Position numbers and translations under genes: made by a program | Part shown: positions 1-9,501 of the stretch, piece by piece | Layout of the letters: the number at the start of each line of letters is the position of its first letter | Position numbering within the stretch: position 1 is the first letter of the stretch | Notes under the pieces: model-generated | The model's input: only the letters and a program-made list of their open reading frames with translations | What the model was told of the DNA's origin: nothing | Databases searched by the model: none | Assembly: GCF_900106535.1 (NCBI RefSeq) | Contig: NZ_FNOH01000006.1 | Location: 423,725 to 487,724 of the forward strand | DNA length: 64,000 nt | Reading direction: 5' to 3' | Origin: Myxococcus xanthus | Lineage (GTDB): Bacteria; Myxococcota; Myxococcia; Myxococcales; Myxococcaceae

Positions 1-2094
1 AACGTCTCCACCACCCTGCTGGGGGACGGCACCTTCCCGATGACGGCGGTGGCGCGGGACCGCGCCGGCAACCGGACCACCTCGGCGCCAGTCATGTTGA
101 CCATCGCCAACGGGCCGCCCGTGGTGCTCGATATCCCGGTGGCGCATCCTCGGGTGTGGTTCACGGCGGACCGGCTGGCCCGGGCCCAGGCGTACTTCGC
201 GCAGAACCCGTACACGCCCGTCGCGAACGTACAAGCGCCCGAGCAGGCCATCGATGCGGCAATGCACTCGCTGCTCACCGGCACCCCGGCGTCGTGCCGC
301 GCCGCGATTGACTGGGCGGTGCGCACCGAGATTCCCATCTCCGAGAACACGGTGTCGAGCGATCCGGCCCGCTGGTACGGCGAGGCGGCCATCCTCACCT
401 ACGACTGGTGTTTCGCCCACCTGCTTCCGGCGGAGCGCACGCTCCTGATCAACCGGTGGAACGTCGCCATCGAGTCGCTCAACGACAATCCGTGGGGCGG
501 CATCGGCATGGAGGGCAACAACTACTACACGGGGTACTTCCGCAACTCGCTCCTGTGGGCCATTGCCAGCTGGCATGAAAACCAGCCGTTCGCCAACGAG
601 CTCCTGCAGTACGCGATGAAATCACGCTGGGCCTTCTCGCTGCGGCCCTATCTGGATGGGCCGGCGGCGGGTGGCGCACCGCACGAGGGCTCAACCTACG
701 GCCGCCGGACGTTCGGCTACATGACGGTGCCGTTCACCACGCTGGGCCTGTATGGCCACGACATGTGGAACCAGACCGACTACTTCATGGCGTCGGTCTT
801 CTGGTCCATCTACTCGACCACGCCGGGGCCCAGCCGGAGGGGCCAATTCCAGCTGTTCGAGACCTTCCCATTCAATGACGACGAGCGCTGGCTGAACCGG
901 TGGAATCCCAGCAACACCGCGCAGACGTTGCTGGGCAGCTACTTCGCCCCGCTCATCGGGGAGTGGTCGGACCAGCCCATCGCGGGTTATGCCAAGCGCT
1001 TCCTGGAGCTCACCGGCCATCCGATTGACGACCGGCTCATCCGGTACGTCTACAGCGACACGCTGGCGGCGGTGCCGTCTCGTGACCTCGCGGAGCTGCC
1101 GCTCGACTACCACGCACCTGGACTGGGCATGGTGTACGCCAAGACGGCGTGGGCGCCCGACGCGACCCTGGTCAACCTGCAGTTCGGTGTGACGGCCAAC
1201 GCGGGCCATGAGCACCGCGACTCCGGCAACTTCCAGGTGTGGCGCGCGGGCGAGTTCCTGACCCGCGAGACGGTGGGCTACGCCAACTCCATCGTCGGAT
1301 ACGCCGGTGGCGCGGCGGTCGACTGTGCGTCACCCGTGGCGCACAACACGCTTTTGTTCGAGGGGCTGGGCACGGTCGGCTACTACCACCACGCGCCGCA
1401 AATGCTGCGCCTGGAGTCGTCGTCCGTGGCGAGCTACGCCGCGGTCGACCTCACCGGCGTGTATGACTTGAACGCCGAGTGGGCCCACCGAGAGGCCGAG
1501 GTCGGCAACCCGCACGCGGGACGGGTGGTGCGTGAGACCTTGTTCGTGCGTCCGCTCGACACCCTGATTGTGTTCGACCGGCTCGAAAGCGCACGGGATG
1601 ACGCCTCGGTGGCCAAGACCTTCTTGATTCATTTCCCGGAGCAGCCGGTGCTCATGGGCAACACCTGGTCCGCGAACAGTGGCGGGCAGCAGCTGCGGGT
1701 CAGCACCCTGGTTCCTGCCAATCCGGTCCGGCGAATCGTCGACGAGCGCGGCCCGGTGCGCGGCGATGGCACCTACCCGTACCCGGTGGGCCAGTTCCGT
1801 GGAGAGATTGAGACCCACGGGCAGGTGGTGAGTCACTTCCTGAACGTCGTGCAGGCCAAGGATGTGGCCGACAGCTCGGCGCTGCAGCTCACGCTCGACG
1901 AGACGGCGACCGCGTACAGCGTGACGTTGAGTCACCCAACCCGCGGAAGCGCGGTGGTCCGCTTCGAGAAGGGGATTGAGAGCACGGGCGGCAGCTTCGG
2001 CTACGCCGCCAGCGGCGCGGTTACTCCGGCGCCGCTGCGCGCGGGGGTGCAAGCGATGACGGTCACCCCAAGCGGGCCGGTGTGGGGACCGTGA
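1..2094 (+). CDS. heparinase II/III-like polysaccharide lyase, 5' end outside window
   Basis: The frame is open from base 1, so the true start lies upstream and the ATG at 40 is internal. The first ~35 codons look like the end of an Ig-like beta-sandwich (AVARDRAGNRTTSAPV). The remaining ~650 residues resemble a heparinase II/III or alginate-lyase-type enzyme: an aromatic-rich helical half (EGNNYYTGYFRNS) followed by a beta-rich half with a GHEHRDSGNFQVW segment near 1204-1242, where this family keeps a conserved His. Such enzymes cleave acidic polysaccharides by beta-elimination and are normally secreted. The substrate cannot be read from sequence. Stop TGA at 2092-2094. The Ig-like lead-in suggests a larger multidomain exported protein. 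Confidence 0.7.
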   Translation, partial: NVSTTLLGDGTFPMTAVARDRAGNRTTSAPVMLTIANGPPVVLDIPVAHPRVWFTADRLARAQAYFAQNPYTPVANVQAPEQAIDAAMHSLLTGTPASCRAAIDWAVRTEIPISENTVSSDPARWYGEAAILTYDWCFAHLLPAERTLLINRWNVAIESLNDNPWGGIGMEGNNYYTGYFRNSLLWAIASWHENQPFANELLQYAMKSRWAFSLRPYLDGPAAGGAPHEGSTYGRRTFGYMTVPFTTLGLYGHDMWNQTDYFMASVFWSIYSTTPGPSRRGQFQLFETFPFNDDERWLNRWNPSNTAQTLLGSYFAPLIGEWSDQPIAGYAKRFLELTGHPIDDRLIRYVYSDTLAAVPSRDLAELPLDYHAPGLGMVYAKTAWAPDATLVNLQFGVTANAGHEHRDSGNFQVWRAGEFLTRETVGYANSIVGYAGGAAVDCASPVAHNTLLFEGLGTVGYYHHAPQMLRLESSSVASYAAVDLTGVYDLNAEWAHREAEVGNPHAGRVVRETLFVRPLDTLIVFDRLESARDDASVAKTFLIHFPEQPVLMGNTWSANSGGQQLRVSTLVPANPVRRIVDERGPVRGDGTYPYPVGQFRGEIETHGQVVSHFLNVVQAKDVADSSALQLTLDETATAYSVTLSHPTRGSAVVRFEKGIESTGGSFGYAASGAVTPAPLRAGVQAMTVTPSGPVWGP

Positions 2095-2246
2095 CCGGCT
2101 GAGCCTGGCCCGCGAGCGACGACGTACGCCTTCGCGGTGCTCGAGGTCAGCGTGGCGACCGGTCCGTTGCCGGCGACATCGACCTGGAGCACCTCTGTCT
2201 CTCGCTCGGGGCCCGGCTGCATTCTCGAGCAGCAGGGAAGCGGCAT

Positions 2247-2450
2247 TCAGTCAGGAGATGCCGCTTCCTCGGCTTGCATCAAGGCTTCCACCTGCCGCTG
2301 GATGCCCTGCAGGTGGTCGAGCCTGAGCTTCAGTGCTTCGCGCAGGTCGCGCTCGTCGGTGTGAAGGACCTCGTCATGCAACTCCGCGATGCTTTCAGAC
2401 AGGCACGCGTGGAGGACGTGGATCTGCTGATGGGAGAGCTCCAGGACCAT
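2247..2450 (-). CDS. 67-residue helical hypothetical protein
   Basis: A short frame, MVLELSHQQIHVLHACLSES at the N-terminus, rich in Leu, Glu, Asp, His and Gln with no signal peptide or membrane segment. The even heptad-like spacing suggests a two- or three-helix bundle. A purine-rich GAGAGGTGACCC lies just before the ATG, so initiation is plausible. The acidic, low-complexity-free composition is unlike the Arg/Pro/Ala-rich translations of the shadow frames around it, which is why I keep it. Its neighbours are the secreted lyase (convergent) and the pyrophosphatase (upstream, same strand), but tandem hairpins at 2761-2830 separate it from the latter. Function unknown. Confidence 0.55.
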   Translation of the reverse strand: MVLELSHQQIHVLHACLSESIAELHDEVLHTDERDLREALKLRLDHLQGIQRQVEALMQAEEAASPD

Positions 2451-2760
2451 GGGTCACCTCTCTGACAGCGGAACAACGGAGACACGCAGCCCTCTCCCCG
2501 GGGGCACGGGTGCGAATGCGTGCACGTCAGGCCGCTGAAGCCGGTGCCGCCGCACCTGAGGCCTGTCGCGCAGGCGGTCGCGGTACACCATGAGTGTAGT
2601 GCTTGCCCACCCGCTGGCCAGAGCACTCCCGGGCAGGCAAGGGTGGGGATGGTCGGTTCGCTCCCCCCGAGGTCCGGCCCGCTGCCAGGAGGCGCGGTGC
2701 CGGCGGGGTGGGGACACCAGGTGGCCAGGCTTGCCCTGGCTTCCCTCCAGCGCTCCGGAG
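2451..2760. other. intergenic stretch without recognised gene
   Basis: About 310 bases between the 67-residue gene and the hairpins downstream of hppA. Open frames here on both strands translate into Arg/Pro/Gly/Ala-rich strings without motifs, typical of shadows in GC-rich DNA. It presumably carries the promoter of the small gene at 2247-2450, but no convincing -35/-10 pair was found. Confidence 0.4.
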
Positions 2761-2830
2761 CACCGCGCGGCTGATGGGGCCGCGCGGTGCGAGCTGCCGG
2801 GGGGGCGCGGCGCCTCGGCATCCGAGGCGC
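2761..2830 (-). terminator. tandem hairpins downstream of hppA
   Basis: Two perfect stem-loops lie just past the hppA stop codon (2844-2846). The nearer is GCGCCTCGG (2810-2818), loop CAT, then CCGAGGCGC (2822-2830). The farther is CACCGCGCGGC (2761-2771), 7-nt loop, then GCCGCGCGGTG (2779-2789). Neither is followed by a U-run on the minus strand, as is common for high-GC genomes. Confidence 0.6.
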
Positions 2831-2843
2831 TGCACCGGTGCGA

Positions 2844-4922
<2,079 letters not shown>

Positions 4923-5349
4923 CCAATCCTCCAGAGACGTCCCGGGAGCCTGACCTCGCCGACCGGGTCGCTCGTGTGCCGCGAAATTTGTACGGAGCGC
5001 GTATAGTTGATTTCAGCGCAATCTGGGAGTTTCCTAGGCGCGCCCCAGCAGGTTGGGAGTCCTACCAACGTTCTGGGCGGGTGCGTTACGGACTCCAGCG
5101 CCGGGCCGGCTCTCATGCGGGGCGCGAGTCCGGACGACATGCGGGGTGGGTGGCTGCATCCCCAGGGGCCCCAAGTGCCCGGACTCACTCGCGATTCTAC
5201 GAAAGTACGGGCCAGTACGTATTCAAGGCGCCGTCTCCAAGGGGGGCAACGCCCATGGCGCGGCCTTCTCCGAGGGCACCGTGGGGGCCGTGCGCTCAGG
5301 CCGGGGGCGGAGGCGGGGGCTCTGAGCTTCTGTGGTAACGGATCGCGGC
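4923..5349. other. divergent intergenic region upstream of hppA
   Basis: This 427-base gap separates hppA (minus) from a decayed plus-strand gene. It must hold the hppA promoter; on the minus strand a TATACG hexamer (plus 5000-5005) sits in a locally AT-rich patch, but no good -35 element pairs with it. The segment 5031-5340 has no recognisable coding content on either strand. Confidence 0.35.
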
Positions 5350-5755
5350 ATGAACGCACCGCACCAGTCGAGTCCACTCCTCGTCACGGCTTTCAATGGC
5401 CTGGTCGCGGCCTATGACCGCATGAACGGCAGTACCGCATGGACGTTCCCCGTTCTTGGCAAATCGGTCCCAGGGATGCGCCCGCGTCCCACGCACGTGG
5501 AGGTGCTGGATGGGCGCGTGTTCGTGTTCGCGGGCGGCCCCAATGGACGCGAAGCAGCGAACATGGGGATGGGGGCAGCGACTCGCTCCAACTGCAGATG
5601 GGGGGCCATGGCGCGCGGGCACGCGTGTCAGGGGCGCCTTGTGCGTGGTGAATCGCTGTTCGTACGTCATGAGGCTGTGCCCGGCCGCTCTTCTGGACGA
5701 AGCACTCATGGATGACCTCCCGCTGGACCGCTTCGCGCGAGAGGCCAATCCATGA
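5350..5755 (+). pseudogene. decayed PQQ-like beta-propeller protein gene
   Basis: Starting from an ATG at 5350 the frame reads like the first blades of a PQQ-type propeller: SPLLVTAFNGLVAAYDRMNG, then VLDGRVFVFAGGPNG. After about codon 65 the sense is lost; meaningful-looking pieces continue in other plus frames, ending in a frame that closes at 5753-5755 with an acidic tail (DEALMDDLPLDRF). An intact protein of this type would be several times longer, so at least one frameshift and a large internal deletion must be assumed. Intact relatives bind or imitate PQQ-dehydrogenase propellers and usually act as scaffolds. Alternatively a short translated protein of 121 residues ending at 5715, which I consider less likely. 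Confidence 0.5.
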
Positions 5756-5807
5756 CCATCAATGAGCAACGGCGACTGCCTGCCGCATCAAGCCGCGGCG
5801 TGGCGGA

Positions 5808-6569
5808 CTACTCGGAGTACTCGTAGCTGTCGACGAGCTGCCAGTTGCGGTTGTAGACGTAGCGCAGGGTGAACCAGCCGCTGTGGCAGCTGCCCGTGTT
5901 GCTGGCCTTGTAGCCATAGACGAAGCCGTTGTGGACGCGGGCCTCGAGGGTCGGGTAGCCGGGGTTCTCACAGGGCTGGGTGACTCGGACGGCCTGGTAG
6001 GCGGCCTCGGCGTAGACCTGCTCCTGGCCCTCGAAGTCGTAGCGGGAGTGGACGCGCTCCGCGGTGAACGTGGCGAGCTGGCTGGCCTGCTGGGTGTTGG
6101 TCTGCGTGAGGAAGGACTGCAGGTGCGCCAGGGTGGTGGCCTCGGAGGTGAGCGTGCCGGTGAGGCGGTGCACGGCGCCATCGGTGTCGGAGAGCGCCGC
6201 GCGGATGGAGGCGATGCCGGCCGGGCCCTGGTAGACGGCGGTGTCGCCCCAGGTGAAGCTGAGGGCGCCGCCAGCGCTGTAGGCATTGAGCGCGCAAGCG
6301 CCGTTGGCACCGGCCGTCTCGACGATGATGATCTTGCGGAGGCGGTGCTCGGGGTTCACGAGCGCGATGCACTCGTTGCCAGCGACACCGTCGTAGTTGG
6401 CGGCCGGGAGCACCGCCTCGACGATGTTGTGGACGCGGAACAAGGGGTCCGTGGCCTGCTGCTCGATGGACTGAACCGCATCCGTATCAGTGTCCGTCTC
6501 GGGGCCGAGACAGCCAACGGTGAGGGAAGATGCGACGAGGAGGGACGCGAAGCTGAGGGAAGTGCGCAT
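5808..6569 (-). CDS. putative lipoprotein of unknown function
   Basis: Translation from the ATG at 6569 gives MRTSLSFASLLVASSLTVGC, a clear type II signal peptide with lipobox LTVGC; a longer frame begins at 6587 but adds only six residues before this signal. The mature protein (about 235 residues) has an acidic Thr/Asp linker (ETDTDTDAV), then a compact domain with four Cys (C-A-L, N-E-C-I, QPCENPG, TGSCHSGW) likely forming disulfides in the periplasm or at the surface. The C-terminus is rich in Tyr/Trp strands (WFTLRYVYNRNWQLVDSYEY). No family recognised; similar small secreted proteins are frequent in myxobacteria. Confidence 0.7.
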   Translation of the reverse strand: MRTSLSFASLLVASSLTVGCLGPETDTDTDAVQSIEQQATDPLFRVHNIVEAVLPAANYDGVAGNECIALVNPEHRLRKIIIVETAGANGACALNAYSAGGALSFTWGDTAVYQGPAGIASIRAALSDTDGAVHRLTGTLTSEATTLAHLQSFLTQTNTQQASQLATFTAERVHSRYDFEGQEQVYAEAAYQAVRVTQPCENPGYPTLEARVHNGFVYGYKASNTGSCHSGWFTLRYVYNRNWQLVDSYEYSE

Positions 6570-6880
6570 GGTGGCCGAAGATAGCACGCCAGATTTGCAC
6601 GTTTTAAACGGTAATAAGTGTTCCGATACGGAAAGGACAGATGTCCTGTTGGAGTACGCGGACGGACGCTACATGCCTCTGCGCATGTGAAAAAGTTCAA
6701 TGACTGCGTCCGGCTGTCTCCTGTGGATTGATACAAATCTGTTACACAAAATAGCCGGAGGGCTCGATGAAGGCATTCGCGGCCCCAGGCAATCGGCTGG
6801 CCAACGGAGTCGCTGATGTATGCAGGGCTCCGTGAATTCGCCGAAGGGAGTCACCAGCGTGCTTGCGCGGGTGAATCACC
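6570..6880. other. relatively AT-rich intergenic region
   Basis: A 311-base gap whose middle (about 6596-6760) is visibly more AT-rich than its surroundings, with tracts such as CACAAAATAG. It lies upstream of the lipoprotein gene and so holds its promoter, and downstream of the LRR-like gene. Immediately past the latter's stop codon is the 13-base palindrome GGGTGAATCACCC (6869-6881). An RBS-like GGAGGGCTCG precedes a 17-codon frame at 6769 that I do not call a gene. Confidence 0.4.
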
Positions 6881-8422
6881 CTAGAAGTCTCGAATCGAAT
6901 CCATCACCGACACCAGGGCATCTCGATTGAGCGGCTCGGCGGGAGTTCCTTCCGTGGACCGGAGCTTTTCATCCACTGCGTCGAAGATGCCCATCAGCGC
7001 GAGATAAATCTGCTCACGCTCCTCGGTGAAGATGAAGGTGTGGCGGGCATCCAGCTTGTTGAAGCCATCGGTGTAGGCCGTGACGATGGGGGTGAGCGCG
7101 GACACGAAGGCGGCGGGGGAGCGGTCTCCTTCGGATACGGCCTTGAGCGCGGCCGACCGTGCCTGGCGGTACAGCGCCGCGGCCTTCTTCGCCTGGGCTG
7201 GACTGATGTTGTCGGCTCCGTCCCAGACGCGAAAGGGGTTGTCCAGGTTCTCCGCCAGCCAGTCGGCCTTGCGCGGCTGTCGCACCGACAGGTCCAATCC
7301 CTCGCGCGCAGCGGCCTTGTAGGCTTTCTTCACCTGGGCGGCGACGTCCGCGGGAATGCTCGTCAACCACAGCATGCCCAGGTGGGGGAGCTGCTCCGGA
7401 CCGGGAAACTCGTCGGGTGACATCCCGAACAGGTCGCTCAATGTCAGCATGGCCAGGGCCGGGAGCTTCGCCAGCTCCTCGGTGTTTCTCAGGTAGCCCG
7501 GGGCTCCCCAGATGCGCAGCTCCGTCAGGTTCGGAAAGCGCCGCACGATGCGCGACGCATCCACGTCGCGCGCGGCCCGCAGATGAAGGCTGTCCAGTGT
7601 GTCCAGACCGGACCAGGGCATGTCCGGAGCGCCCAGGGACAAGGTCAGCCAGCGCCCATCCGCCTCGCCGTGAATCTTCAGCGCCGGGTCCGGCTGGCCG
7701 ACCAGGGACAGGTCCTCAAGGCCGTCGTTCAGATAGAGCTCGTGGACGCCCGTCACGTCGAGCGTGAGCCGGGACAGTTGGGCTCCCCGCAGGTCGACTC
7801 GGCGCTCACCATGCTTGAGCACCGCTGATTCATAGACAAAGGGGCGGCGCCGGATGAAGTCGAACAGGCCAGGGATGGGGGCGTCCGCATTGACAGACGT
7901 CAGAATCGGCAGCACCTCGAACACCGTCAAGTCAGGCGCGGCGGCGAGGCGAGCCGTATCCAGCCGCTGCGTCGAGCGGCGTACCTCCATGTCGCCGACC
8001 GTGAACAGCACCTGCTCGTCGGGTGCTGCGACCATCTGCTTGAAGGCGTCGCGCTGCGCCTGGGGGATGGCCTCCCAGCGGCGCTGACTGTAGAGGGCGC
8101 TGCCGGATGGCCAACCGCTGTAGCTGTTGACGTCCTCGACGACGAGGGGCGGCCGGTGGCCCACCCGGGTGAAGCCGCGAGGAACCTCGGCGGACGCCCA
8201 GACGTGGACGCAGTGGTCCTTCCAGAAGAAGAAGTTGAAGTGGGCGGGAGCCATGGCCGCCACCGCGGCGGCGTCGGGCAGGGAGGGGCCTACCCAATCC
8301 AACGCCAGCACACAGGCCAGCTCGTGTTTCCCCTCGACCTTCAGGGCGGTCACCTGGACCGCCGTGTAGGCGTCAAGCCGAGGGGTGTGGACGACGAAGA
8401 TGTCTCCTGGCGTGGGCTTCAT
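6881..8422 (-). CDS. leucine-rich-repeat-like protein
   Basis: A 513-residue soluble protein. The first ~120 residues (PGDIFVVHTPRLDAYTAVQV) resemble a small beta-rich module of the kind seen in immunity-type proteins. Residues ~205-360 show irregular leucine-rich repeats (LSRLTLDVTGVHELYLNDG, LDTLDSLHLRAARDVD, FPNLTELRIWGAPGY, LPALAMLTLSDLFG, LPHLGMLWLTSIP), each about 22-25 residues, giving a curved binding surface. The last ~130 residues are helical and charged. No signal peptide, so cytoplasmic. It is followed by a short palindrome and preceded by hairpins shared with the ether-lipid operon. LRR proteins bind partners; the partner here is unknown. Confidence 0.7.
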   Translation of the reverse strand: MKPTPGDIFVVHTPRLDAYTAVQVTALKVEGKHELACVLALDWVGPSLPDAAAVAAMAPAHFNFFFWKDHCVHVWASAEVPRGFTRVGHRPPLVVEDVNSYSGWPSGSALYSQRRWEAIPQAQRDAFKQMVAAPDEQVLFTVGDMEVRRSTQRLDTARLAAAPDLTVFEVLPILTSVNADAPIPGLFDFIRRRPFVYESAVLKHGERRVDLRGAQLSRLTLDVTGVHELYLNDGLEDLSLVGQPDPALKIHGEADGRWLTLSLGAPDMPWSGLDTLDSLHLRAARDVDASRIVRRFPNLTELRIWGAPGYLRNTEELAKLPALAMLTLSDLFGMSPDEFPGPEQLPHLGMLWLTSIPADVAAQVKKAYKAAAREGLDLSVRQPRKADWLAENLDNPFRVWDGADNISPAQAKKAAALYRQARSAALKAVSEGDRSPAAFVSALTPIVTAYTDGFNKLDARHTFIFTEEREQIYLALMGIFDAVDEKLRSTEGTPAEPLNRDALVSVMDSIRDF

Positions 8423-8483
8423 GGTCGACCGGGTCCGTAAGAGGGTTGGTTCGGACCCAGTCTAGGCCATGTGCCGCATCGCT

Positions 8484-8530
8484 CCCTCGTTGTTTGAGGG
8501 GGAGGGGCGGCGACGGAGCGCTGCCCCTCC
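8484..8530 (-). terminator. hairpins downstream of the ether-lipid-type operon
   Basis: Just past the SDR stop codon (8536) lies GGAGGGGC (8501-8508), a 14-nt loop and GCCCCTCC (8523-8530). A second smaller stem, CCCTC/GAGGG, follows at about 8484-8500. Together they end the three-gene minus-strand operon before the gene at 8422. Confidence 0.55.
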
Positions 8531-8535
8531 AGAAT

Positions 8536-9501
8536 TCAGCCCGCCAGGGGCGTCTGCCGCGCCTGCGCCTCGCGCAGCCACGCCACCGTGTCGCTCAGGG
8601 TCTGCCGGTGGCTCCGCGGCCGGTAGTCGAGCTCCTCGTGGCTCCACAGAGTCTTGAACCCCCAGTGGCACGTCGACATCTCGAGCACCACGGGGTCCGG
8701 CAGCTTCTTGAGCGGCACGTGGGCGCCGAGCTTCGCGAGCCCGTCGACGACGAGCGTCGGCACGCCGGGACGGTTCACCCGGATGCCGGCGACCTCGCCC
8801 ACGCGCTCGAAGAAGGTGCGCAGAGGCAGGGTGGTGCCGGACAGGTGGTACGTGTCCCGCCAGTCGGACTTCTTCGCCAGCACGGCGAGCGCATGCGCCA
8901 CGTCCCGCACGTCGGTGAAGGCGATGCCCCCCGTGGGGATGAAGGGGAGGCGCCCGTTCAGCACGCGGGCCACGTTGGTCGTCGAACGGCCCAAGGTGTC
9001 CCCGGGGCCGAGGAGCACCGGAGGCCGCACCACCGTCATCTCCACGCCGAGTTGCTTCGCCAGCTTCCGTGACTGTTGCTCGGCGAGAATCTTCGACAGG
9101 TAGTAGGGCCACCGGCCCACGAGCGCCTCGGCGTAGAGGGAGTGCTCGTCCGCCTCGATGGTCGGATGGGAGAAGCAGCCCACCGTGCCTGACGTCGACA
9201 CCAGCACCAGCCGGGCGTCGAGCGCCTTCGCGGCGCGCACCATGGCCAGCGAGCTGTCGATGTTGAAGCGCACCATCTCGTCGGCGTGCTGCCGGCTGTG
9301 GTGGACCATTCCCGCGGAGTGAATCAGCACCTTCACGCCCTGGGCCTGGGACAGCCACGCGTCAGGGTCGAGCGGCGTGCCCGACACCTGGGCCACCGGG
9401 CCCGGCAGCGGTGAGCGAACCAGCGCCACGGCGTCGTCGCCCAGCGTCTCCAGCAGGTTGCGTCCGAGGAACCCGCTGGCTCCCGTCACGAGTGTCTTCA
9501 C
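8536..9501 (-). CDS. extended SDR / NAD-dependent epimerase-type oxidoreductase
   Basis: The protein opens with VKTLVTGASGFLGRNLLE, an N-terminal Rossmann TGxxGFxG motif, and has a YYLSK catalytic Tyr-x-x-x-Lys about 145 residues in, typical of atypical/extended SDRs of the 3beta-HSD and epimerase kind. I choose the GTG at 9501 over an ATG at 9525 because GTG overlaps the upstream stop codon as GTGA, giving translational coupling; this makes 321 residues. It is the last gene of the AGPS/reductase-acyltransferase operon. By context it may reduce the ketone of alkyl- or acyl-dihydroxyacetone phosphate, the missing step of the pathway, but family membership alone does not show that. Confidence 0.8.
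   Translation of the reverse strand: MKTLVTGASGFLGRNLLETLGDDAVALVRSPLPGPVAQVSGTPLDPDAWLSQAQGVKVLIHSAGMVHHSRQHADEMVRFNIDSSLAMVRAAKALDARLVLVSTSGTVGCFSHPTIEADEHSLYAEALVGRWPYYLSKILAEQQSRKLAKQLGVEMTVVRPPVLLGPGDTLGRSTTNVARVLNGRLPFIPTGGIAFTDVRDVAHALAVLAKKSDWRDTYHLSGTTLPLRTFFERVGEVAGIRVNRPGVPTLVVDGLAKLGAHVPLKKLPDPVVLEMSTCHWGFKTLWSHEELDYRPRSHRQTLSDTVAWLREAQARQTPLAG

Noticed and set aside
6769..6822. 17-codon frame with a good ribosome site
   Set aside because: Too short, no protein-like character and no conservation information.
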